Shown: positions 49,601 to 60,457 of the stretch, one piece after another
Layout: each line of letters begins with the position of its first letter
Position numbering within the stretch: position 1 is the first letter of the stretch
Origin: Cladorhizidae sp. MBARI D1340-BT2
Lineage: Eukaryota > Porifera > Demospongiae > Poecilosclerida > Cladorhizidae
DNA: 64,000 bases
NCBI GenBank assembly: GCA_028752905.1
Contig: JAQNBH010000003.1
Span: 1,882,262 to 1,946,261, forward strand
Direction: 5' to 3'
Program-made: the position numbers and the translations under genes
The notes under the pieces: generated by a model
Told to the model about the DNA's origin: nothing
What the model saw: only the letters and a program-made list of their open reading frames with translations
The model's database searches: none

Positions 49601-52600
49601 GTGTTCAGTCTCTTCTGGCTCCTCTCCCAGTGTTCAGTCTCTTCTGACTCCTCTCCCAGTGTTCAGTCTCTTCTGACTCCTCTCCCAGTGTTCAGTCTCT
49701 TCTGACTCCTCTCCCAGTGTTCAGTCTCTTCTGACTCCTCTCCCAGTGTTCAGTCTCTTCTGACTCCTCTCCCAGTGTTCAGTCTCTTCTGACTCCTCTC
49801 CCAGTGTTCAGTCTCTTCTGACTCCTCTCCCAGTGTTCAGTCTCTTCTGACTCCTCTCCCAGTGTTCAGTCTCTTCTGACTCCTCTCCCAGTGTTCAGTC
49901 TCTTCTGACTCCTCTCCCAGTGTTCAGTCTCTTCTGACTCCTCTCCCAGTGTTCAGTCTCTTCTGACTCCTCTCCCAGTGTTCAGTCTCTTCTGACTCCT
50001 CTCCCAGTGTTCAGTCTCTTCTGACTCCTCTCCCAGTGTTCAGTCTCTTCTGGACTCCTCTCCCAGTGTTCAGTCTCTTCTGACTTCCTCTCCCAGTGTT
50101 CAGTCTCTTCTGACTCCTCTCCCAGTGTTCAGTCTCTTCTGGCTCCTCTCCCAGTGTTCAGTCTCTTCTGGCTCCTCTCCCAGTGTTCAGTCTCTTCTGG
50201 CTCCTCTCCCAGCTGTTCAGTCTCTTCTGACTCCTCTCCCAGCTGTTCAGTCTCTTCTGACTCCTCTCCCAGTGTTCAGTCTCTTCTGACTCCTCTCCCA
50301 GTGTTCAGTCTCTTCTGACTCCTCTCCCAGTGTTCAGTCTCTTCTGACTCCTCTCCCAGTGTTCAGTCTCTTCTGACTCCTCTCCCAGTGTTCAGTCTCT
50401 TCTGACTCCTCTCCCAGTGTTCAGTCTCTTCTGACTCCTCTCCCAGTGTTCAGTCTCTTCTGACTCCTCTCCCAGTGTTCAGTCTCTTCTGACTCCTCTC
50501 CCAGTGTTCAGTCTCTTCTGACTCCTCTCCCAGTGTTCAGTCTCTTCTGACTCCTCTCCCAGTGTTCAGTCTCTTCTGACTCCTCTCCCAGTGTTCAGTC
50601 TCTTCTGACTCCTCTCCCAGTGTTCAGTCTCTTCTGACTCCTCTCCCAGTGTTCAGTCTCTTCTGACTCCTCTCCCAGTGTTCAGTCTCTTCTGACTCCT
50701 CTCCCAGCTGTTCAGTCTCTTCTGGCTCCTCTCCCAGTGTTCAGTCTCTTCTGACTCCTCTCCCAGTGTTCAGTCTCTTCTGACTCCTCTCCCAGTGTTC
50801 AGTCTCTTCTGACTCCTCTCCCAGTGTTAAGTCTCTTCTGACTCCTCTCCCAGTCTCTTCTGACTCCTCTCCCAGTGTTCAGTCTCTTCTGGCTCCTCTC
50901 CCAGCGTTCAGTCTCTTCTGACTCCTCTCCCAGTGTTCAGTCTCTTCTGACTCCTCTCCCAGTGTTCAGTCTCTTCTGACTCCTCTCCCAGTGTTCAGTC
51001 TCTTCTGACTCCTCTCCCAGTGGACTCCTCTCCCAGTGTTCAGTCTCTTCTGACTCCTCTCCCAGTGTTCAGTCTCTTCTGACTCCTCTCCCAGTGTTCA
51101 GTCTCTTCTGACTCCTCTCCCAGTGTTCAGTCTCTTCTGACTCCTCTCCCAGTGTTCAGTCTCTTCTGACTCCTCTCCCAGTGTTCAGTCTCTTCTGACT
51201 CCTCTCCCAGTGTTCAGTCTCTTCTGACTCCTCTCCCAGTGTTCAGTCTCTTCTGACTCCTCTCCCAGTGTTCAGTCTCTTCTGACTCCTCTCCCAGTGT
51301 TCAGTCTCTTCTGACTCCTCTCCCAGTGTTCAGTCTCTTCTGACTCCTCTCCCAGTGTTCAGTCTCTTCTGACTCCTCTCCCAGTGTTCAGTCTCTTCTG
51401 ACTCCTCTCCCAGTGTTCAGTCTCTTCTGACTCCTCTCCCAGTGTTCAGTCTCTTCTGACTCCTCTCCCAGTGTTCAGTCTCTTCTGACTCCTCTCCCAG
51501 TGTTCAGTCTCTTCTGACTCCTCTCCCAGTGTTCAGTCTCTTCTGACTCCTCTCCCAGTGTTCAGTCTCTTCTGACTCCTCTCCCAGTGTTCAGTCTCTT
51601 CTGGACTCCTCTCCCAGTGTTCAGTCTCTTCTGACTCCTCTCCCAGTGTTCAGTCTCTTCTGACTCCTCTCCCAGTGTTCAGTCTCTTCTGACTCCTCTC
51701 CCAGTGTTCAGTCTCTTCTGACTCCTCTCCCAGTGTTCAGTCTCTTCTGACTCCTCTCCCAGTGTTCAGTCTCTTCTGACTCCTCTCCCAGTGTTCAGTC
51801 TCTTCTGACTCCTCTCCCAGTGTTCAGTCTCTTCTGACTCCTCTCCCAGTGTTCAGTCTCTTCTGACTCCTCTCCCAGTGTTCAGTCTCTTCTGACTCCT
51901 CTCCCAGTGTTCAGTCTCTTCTGACTCCTCTCCCAGTGTTCAGTCTCTTCTGACTCCTCTCCCAGTGTTCAGTCTCTTCTGGCTCCTCTCCCAGTGTTCA
52001 GTCTCTTCTGACTCCTCTCCCAGTGTTCAGTCTCTTCTGACTCCTCTCCCAGTGTTCAGTCTCTCTGACTCCTCTCCCAGTGTTCAGTCTTCTGCTCTCT
52101 CTCCAGTGTTCAGTCTCTTCTGACTCCTCTCCCAGGTTCAGTCTCTTCTGCTCCTCTCCCAGTTTCAGTCTCTTCTGACTCCTCTCCCAGTGTTCAGTTC
52201 TTCTGACTCCTCTCCAGTGTTCAGTCTCTTCTGACTGGCCTCTCTCCAGTGTTCAGTCTTCTGGTCGGGAGTCTGGCCTCTCCAGTGTTTCAGTCTCTTC
52301 TGACTCTCAGTCTCTTCTGACTCCTCTCCCAGTGTTCAGTCTCTTCTGACTCCTCTCCCAGTGTTTCAGTCCTCTTCTGACTCCTCTCCCAGTGTTCAGT
52401 CTCTTCTGACTCCTCTCCCAGTGTTCAGTCTCTTCTGACTCCTCTCCCAGTGTTCAGTCTCTTCTGGACTCCTCTCCCAGTGTTCAGTCTCTTCTGACTC
52501 CTCTCCCAGTGTTCAGTCTCTTCTGACTCCTCTCCCAGTGTTCAGTCTCTTCTGGCTCCTCTCCCAGTGTTCAGTCTCTTCTGACTCCTCTCCCAGTGTT

Positions 52601-55600
52601 CAGTCTCTTCTGACTCCTCTCCCAGTGTTCAGTCTCTTCTGACTCCTCTCCCAGTGTTCAGTCTCTTCTGACTCCTCTCCCAGTGTTCAGTCTCTTCTGA
52701 CTCCTCTCCAGTGTTCAGTCTCTTCTGACTCCTCTCCCAGTGTTCAGTCTCTTCTGACTCCTCTCCCAGTGTTCAGTCTCTTCTGACTCCTCTCCCAGTG
52801 TTCAGTCTCTTCTGACTCCTCTCCCAGTGTTCAGTCTCTTCTGACTCCTCTCCCAGTGTTCAGTCTCTTCTGACTCCTCTCCCAGTGTTCAGTCTCTTCT
52901 GACTCCTCTCCCAGTGTTCAGTCTCTTCTGACTCCTCTCCCAGTGTTTCAGTCTCTTCTGACTCCTCTCCCAGTGTTCAGTCTCTTCTGACTCCTCTCCC
53001 AGTGTTCAGTCTCTTCTGACTCCTCTCCCAGTGTTCAGTCTCTTCTGACTCCTCTCCCAGTGTTCAGTCTCTTCTGACTCCTCTCCCAGTGTTCAGTCTC
53101 TTCTGACTCCTCTCCCAGTGTTCAGTCTCTCGTTCTCTGACTCCTCTCCCAGTGTTCAGTCTCTTCTGACTCCTCTCCCAGTGTTCAGTCTCTTCTGACT
53201 CCTCTCCCAGTGTTCAGTCTCTTCTGGCTCCTCTCCCAGTGTTCAGTNNNNNNNNNNNNNNNNNNNNNNNNNNNNNNNNNNNNNNNNNNNNNNNNNNNNN
53301 NNNNNNNNNNNNNNNNNNNNNNNNNNNNNNNNNNNNNNNNNNNNNNNCTCCTCTCCCAGTGTTCAGTCTCTTCTGACTCCTCTCCCAGTGTTCAGTCTCT
53401 TCTGACTCCTCTCCCAGTGTTCAGTCTCTTCTGGCTCCTCTCCCAGTGTTCAGTCTCTTCTGACTCCTCTCCCAGTGTTCAGTCTCTTCTGACTCCTCTC
53501 CCCAGTGTTCAGTCTCTTCTGGACTCCTCTCCCAGTGTTCAGTCTCTTCTGACTCCTCTCCCAGTGTTCAGTCTCTTCTCTCCTCTCCCAGTGTTCAGTC
53601 TTCTGACTCTCTCCCAGTGTTCAGTCTCTTCTGACTCCTCTCCCAGTGTTCAGTCTCTTCTGACTCCTCTCCCAGTGTTCAGTCTCTTCTGACTCCTCTC
53701 CCAGTGTTCAGTCTCTTCTGACTCCTCTCCCAGTGTTCAGTCTCTTCTGACTCCTCTCCCAGTGTTCAGTCTCTTCTGACTCCTCTCCCAGTGTTCAGTC
53801 TCTTCTGACTCCTCTCCCAGTGTTCAGTCTCTTCTGACTCCTCTCCCAGTGTTCAGTCTCTTCTGACTCCTCTCCCAGTGTTCAGTCTCTTCTGACTCCT
53901 CTCCCAGTGTTCAGTCTCTTCTGACTCCTCTCCCAGTGTTCAGTCTCTTCTGACTCCTCTCCAGTGTTCAGTCTCTTCTGACTCCTCTCCCAGTGTTCAG
54001 TCTCTTCTGGCTCCTCTCCCAGTGTTCAGTCTCTTCTGACTCCTCTCCCAGTGTTCAGTCTCTTCTGACTCCTCTCCCAGTGTTCAGTCTCTTCTGGCTC
54101 CTCTCCCAGTGGTTCAGTCTCTTCTGACTCCTCTCCCAGTGTTCAGTCTCTTCTGACTCCTCTCCCAGTGTTCAGTCTCTTCTGACTCCTCTCCCAGTGT
54201 TCAGTCTCTTCTGACTCCTCTCCCAGTGTTCAGTCTCTTCTGACTCCTCTCCCAGTGTTCAGTCTCTTCTGACTCCTCTCCCAGTGTTCAGTCTCTTCTG
54301 ACTCCTCTCCCAGTGTTCAGTCTCTTCTGACTCCTCTCCCAGTGTTCAGTCTCTTCTGACTCCTCTCCCAGTGTTCAGTCTCTTCTGACTCCTCTCCCAG
54401 TGTTCAGTCTCTTCTGACTCCTCTCCCAGTGTTCAGTCTCTTCTGACTCCTCTCCCAGTGTTCAGTCTCTTCTGACTCCTCTCCCAGTGTTCAGTCTCTT
54501 CTGACTCCTCTCCCAGTGTTCAGTCTCTTCTGACTCCTCTCCCAGTGTTCAGTCTCTTCTGACTCCTCTCCCAGTGTTCAGTCTCTTCTGACTCCTCTCC
54601 CAGTGTTCAGTCTCTTCTGACTCCTCTCCCAGTGTTCAGTCTCTTCTGACTCCTCTCCCAGTGTTCAGTCTCTTCTGACTCCTCTCCCAGTGTTCAGTCT
54701 CTTCTGACTCCTCTCCCAGTGTTCAGTCTCTTCTGACTCCTCTCCCAGTGTTCAGTCTCTTCTGACTCCTCTCCCAGTGTTCAGTCTCTTCTGACTCCTC
54801 TCCCAGTGTTCAGTCTCTTCTGACTCCTCTCCTTCAGTCTGACTCCTCTCCCAGTGTTCAGTCTCTTCTGACTCCTCTCCCAGTGTTCAGTCTCTTCTGA
54901 CTCCTCTCCCAGTGTTCAGTCTCTTCTGACTCCTCTCCCAGTGTTCAGTCTCTTCTGACTCCTCTCCCAGTGTTCAGTCTCTTCTGACTCCTCTCCCAGT
55001 GTTCAGTCTCTTCTGACTCCTCTCCCAGTGTTCAGTCTCTTCTGGCTCCTCTCCCAGTGTTCAGTCTCTTCTGACTCCTCTCCCAGTGTTCAGTCTCTTC
55101 TGACTCCTCTCCCAGTGTTCAGTCTCTTCTGACTCCTCTCCCAGTGTTCAGTCTCTTCTGACTCCTCTCCCAGTGTTCAGTCTCTTCTGACTCCTCTCCC
55201 AGTGTTCAGTCTCTTCTGACTCCTCTCCCAGTGTTCAGTCTCTTCTGACTCCTCTCCCAGTGTTCAGTCTCTTCTGACTCCTCTCCCAGTGTTCAGTCTC
55301 TTCTGACTCCTCTCCCAGTGTTCAGTCTCTTCTGACTCCTCTCCCAGTGTTCAGTCTCTTCTGACTCCTCTCCAGTGTTCAGTCTCTTCTGACTCCTCTC
55401 CCAGTGTTCAGTCTCTTCTGACTCCTCTCCCAGTGTTCAGTCTCTTCTGACTCCTCTCCCAGTGTTCAGTCTCTTCTGACTCCTCTCCCAGTGTTCAGTC
55501 TCTTCTGACTCCTCTCCCAGTGTTCAGTCTCTTCTGACTCCTCTCCAGTGTTCAGTCTCTTCTGACTCCTCTCCCAGTGTTCAGTCTCTTCTGACTCCTC

Positions 55601-58600
55601 TCCCAGTGTTCAGTCTCTTCTGACTCCTCTCCCAGTGTTCAGTCTTTCTCTCTGACTCCTCTCCCAGTGTTCAGTCTCTTCTGACTCCTCTCCCAGTGTT
55701 CAGTCTCTTCTGACTCCTCTCCCAGTGTTCAGTCTCTTCTGACTCCTCTCCCAGTGTTCAGTCTCTTCTGACTCCTCTCCAGTGTTCAGTCTCTTCTGAC
55801 TCCTCTCCCAGTGTTCAGTCTCTTCTGACTCCTCTCCCAGTGTTCAGTCTCTTCTGACTCCTCTCCCAGTGTTCAGTCTCTTCTGACTCCTCTCCCAGTG
55901 TTCAGTCTCTTCTGACTCCTCTCCCAGTGTTCAGTCTCTTCTGACTCCTCTCCCAGTGTTCAGTCTCTTCTGACTCCTCTCCCAGTGTTCAGTCTCTTCT
56001 GACTCCTCTCCAGTGTTCAGTCTCTTCTGACTCCTCTCCCAGTGTTCAGTCTCTTCTGACTCCTCTCCCAGTGTTCAGTCTCTTCTGACTCCTCTCCCAG
56101 TGTTCAGTCTCTTCTGGCTCCTCTCCCAGTGTTCAGTCTCTTCTGACTCCTCTCCCAGTGTTCAGTCTCTTCTGACTCCTCTCCCAGTGTTCAGTCTCTT
56201 CTGACTCCTCTCCCAGTGTTCAGTCTCTTCTGACTCCTCTCCCAGTGTTCAGTCTCTTCTGACTCCTCTCCCAGTGTTCAGTCTCTTCTGACTCCTCTCC
56301 CAGTGTTCAGTCTCTTCTGACTCCTCTCCCAGTGTTCAGTCTCTTCTGACTCCTCTCCCAGTGTTCAGTCTCTTCTGGCTCCTCTCCCAGTGTTCAGTCT
56401 CTTCTGACTCCTCTCCCAGTGTTCAGTCTCTTCTGACTCCTCTCCCAGTGTTCAGTCTCTTCTGACTCCTCTCCCAGTGTTCAGTCTCTTCTGACTCCTC
56501 TCCCAGTGTTCAGTCTCTTCTGACTCCTCTCCCAGTGTTCAGTCTCTTCTGACTCCTCTCCCAGTGTTCAGTCTCTTCTGACTCCTCTCCCAGTGTTCAG
56601 TCTCTTCTGACTCCTCTCCCAGTGTTCAGTCTCTTCTGACTCCTCTCCCAGTGTTCAGTCTCTTCTGACTCCTCTCCCAGTGTTCAGTCTCTTCTGACTC
56701 CTCTCCCAGTGTTCAGTCTCTTCTGACTCCTCTCCCAGTGTTCAGTCTCTTCTGACTCCTCTCCCAGTGTTCAGTCTCTTCTGACTCCTCTCCCAGTGTT
56801 CAGTCTCTTCTGGCTCCTCTCCCAGTGTTCAGTCTCTTCTGACTCCTCTCCCAGTGTTCAGTCTCTTCTGACTCCTCTCCCAGTGTTCAGTCTCTTCTGA
56901 CTCCTCTCCCAGTGTTCAGTCTCTTCTGACTCCTCTCCCAGTGTTCAGTCTCTTCTGACTCCTCTCCAGTGTTCAGTCTCTTCTGACTCCTCTCCCAGTG
57001 TTCAGTCTCTTCTGACTCCTCTCCCAGTGTTCAGTCTCTTCTGACTCCTCTCCCAGTGTTCAGTCTCTTCTGACTCCTCTCCCAGTGTTCAGTCTCTTCT
57101 GACTCCTCTCCCAGTGTTCAGTCTCTTCTGACTCCTCTCCCAGTGTTCAGTCTCTTCTGACTCCTCTCCCAGTGTTCAGTCTCTTCTGACTCCTCTCCCA
57201 GTGTTCAGTCTCTTCTGGCTCCTCTCCCAGTGTTCAGTCTCTTCTGACTCCTCTCCCAGTGTTCAGTCTCTTCTGACTCCTCTCCCAGTGTTCAGTCTCT
57301 TCTGACTCCTCTCCCAGTGTTCAGTCTCTTCTGACTCCTCTCCCAGTGTTCAGTCTCTTCTGACTCCTCTCCCAGTGTTCAGTCTCTTCTGACTCCTCTC
57401 CCAGTGTTCAGTCTCTTCTGGCTCCTCTCCCAGTGTTCAGTCTCTTCTGACTCCTCTCCCAGTGTTCAGTCTCTTCTGACTCCTCTCCCAGTGTTCAGTC
57501 TCTTCTGACTCCTCTCCCAGTGTTCAGTCTCTTCTGACTCCTCTCCCAGTGTTCAGTCTCTTCTGACTCCTCTCCCAGTGTTCAGTCTCTTCTGGCTCCT
57601 CTCCCAGTGTTCAGTCTCTTCTGGCTCCTCTCCCAGTGTTCAGTCTCTTCTGACTCCTCTCCCAGTGTTCAGTCTCTTCTGACTCCTCTCCCAGTGTTCA
57701 GTCTCTTCTGACTCCTCTCCCAGTGTTCAGTCTCTTCTGGCTCCTCTCCCAGTGTTAAGTCTCTTCTGACTCCTCTCCCAGTCTCTTCTGACTCCTCTCC
57801 CAGTGTTCAGTCTCTTCTGACTCCTCTCCAAGTGTTCAGTCTCTTCTGACTCCTCTCCCAGTGTTCAGTCTCTTCTGACTCCTCTCCCAGTGTTCAGTCT
57901 CTTCTGACTCCTCTCCCAGTGTTCAGTCTCTTCTGACTCCTCTCCCAGTGTTCAGTCTCTTCTGACTCCTCTCCCAGTGTTCAGTCTCTTCTGACTCCTC
58001 TCCCAGTGTTCAGTCTCTTCTGACTCCTCTCCCAGTGTTCAGTCTCTTCTGACTCCTCTCCCAGTGTTCAGTCTCTTCTGACTCCTCTCCCAGTGTTCAG
58101 TCTCTTCTGGCTCCTCTCCCAGTGTTCAGTCTCTTCTGACTCCTCTCCCAGTGTTCAGTCTCTTCTGACTCCTCTCCCAGCGTTCAGTCTCTTCTGGCTC
58201 CTCTCCCAGTGTTCAGTCTCTTCTGACTCCTCTCCCAGTGTTCAGTCTCTTCTGACTCCTCTCCCAGTGTTCAGTCTCTTCTGACTCCTCTCCCAGTGTT
58301 CAGTCTCTTCTGACTCCTCTCCCAGTGTTCAGTCTCTTCTGACTCCTCTCCCAGTGTTCAGTCTCTTTTGGCTCCTCTCCCAGTGTTCAGTCTCTTCTGA
58401 CTCCTCTCCCAGTGTTCAGTCTCTTCTGACTCCTCTCCCAGTGTTGAGTCTCTTCTGACTCCTCTCCCAGTGTTCAGTCTCTTCTGACTCCTCTCCCAGT
58501 GTTCAGTCTCTTCTGACTCCTCTCCCAGTGTTCAGTCTCTTCTGACTCCTCTCCCAGTGTTCAGTCTCTTCTGACTCCTCTCCCAGTGTTCAGTCTCTTC

Positions 58601-60285
58601 TGACTCCTCTCCCAGTGTTCAGTCTCTTCTGACTCCTCTCCCAGTGTTCAGTCTCTTCTGACTCCTCTCCCAGTGTTCAGTCTCTTCTGACTCCTCTCCC
58701 AGTGTTCAGTCTCTTCTGACTCCTCTCCCAGTGTTCAGTCTCTTCTGACTCCTCTCCCAGTGTTCAGTCTCTTCTGACTCCTCTCCCAGTGTTCAGTCTC
58801 TTCTGACTCCTCTCCCAGTGTTCAGTCTCTTCTGACTCCTCTCCCAGTGTTCAGTCTCTTCTGACTCCTCTCCCAGTGTTCAGTCTCTTCTGGCTCCTCT
58901 CCCAGTGTTCAGTCTCTTCTGACTCCTCTCCCAGTGTTCAGTCTCTTCTGACTCCTCTCCCAGTGTTCAGTCTCTTCTGGCTCCTCTCCCAGTGTTCAGT
59001 CTCTTCTGACTCCTCTCCCAGTGTTCAGTCTCTTCTGACTCCTCTCCCAGTGTTCAGTCTCTTCTGACTCCTCTCCCAGTGTTCAGTCTCTTCTGACTCC
59101 TCTCCCAGTGTTCAGTCTCTTCTGACTCCTCTCCCAGTGTTCAGTCTCTTCTGACTCCTCTCCCAGTGTTCAGTCTCTTCTGACTCCTCTCCCAGTGTTC
59201 AGTCTCTTCTGGCTCCTCTCCTAGTGTTCAGTCTCTTCTGACTCCTCTCCCAGTGTTCAGTCTCTTCTGACTCCTCTCCCAGTGTTCAGTCTCTTCTGAC
59301 TCCTCTCCCAGTGTTCAGTCTCTTCTGACTCCTCTCCCAGTGTTCAGTCTCTTCTGACTCCTCTCCCAGTGTTCAGTCTCTTCTGACTCCTCTCCCAGCG
59401 TTCAGTCTCTTCTGACTCCTCTCCCAGTGTTCAGTCTCTTCTGACTCCTCTCCCAGTGTTCAGTCTCTTCTGGCTCCTCTCCCAGCGTTCAGTCTCTTCT
59501 GACTCCTCTCCCAGCGTTCAGTCTCTTCTGACTCCTCTCCCAGTGTTCAGTCTCTTCTGACTCCTCTCCCAGTGTTCAGTCTCTTCTGACTCCTCTCCCA
59601 GTGTTCAGTCTCTTCTGACTCCTCTCCCAGTGTTCAGTCTCTTCTGGCTCCTCTCCCAGTGTTCAGTCCCTTCTGGCTCCTCTCCCAGTGTTCAGTCTCT
59701 TCTGACTCCTCTCCCAGTGTTCAGTCTCTTCTGGCTCCTCTCCCAGCGTTCAGTCTCTTCTGACTCCTCTCCCAGTGTTCAGTCTCTTCTGACTCCTCTC
59801 CCAGTGTTCAGTCTCTTCTGACTCCTCTCCCAGTGTTCAGTCTCTTCTGACTCCTCTCCCAGTGTTGAGTCTCTTCTGACTCCTCTCCCAGTGTTCAGTC
59901 TCTTCTGACTCCTCTCCCAGTGTTCAGTCTCTTCTGACTCCTCTCTCAGTGTTCAGTCTCTTCTGACTCCTCTCCCAGTGTTCAGTCTCTTCTGACTCCT
60001 CTCCCAGTGTTCAGTCTCTTCTGACTCCTCTCCCAGTGTTCAGTCTCTTCTGACTCCTCTCCCAGTGTTCAGTCTCTTCTGGCTCCTCTCCAGACATTGC
60101 CACAGTGCAGCCCCTCCCCCACAGAAAATAACTTTTTTAATAGCCGTTGAAATTTAAACACTGTTAAAAAAAGTTTCATGGAAGATCCACGCACTCAGTG
60201 GATCCTGCATGGAAACCACTGCTATAGAAACAAAGTTAATTTTGATCTCTACTGCTAATGTTGTTATGTTGATTTTTTTTATTTG

Positions 60286-60317
<32 letters not shown>

Positions 60318-60385
60318 GTTATTATTATTATTATTATTGTTATTATTATTACTACTACTATTATTACTATTATTACTATTATTAC

Positions 60386-60457
<72 letters not shown>

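Noticed and set aside
47075..60092. CRISPR-like array of ~29-bp repeats
   Set aside because: Units follow each other without spacers and the DNA is animal; a minisatellite explains it.
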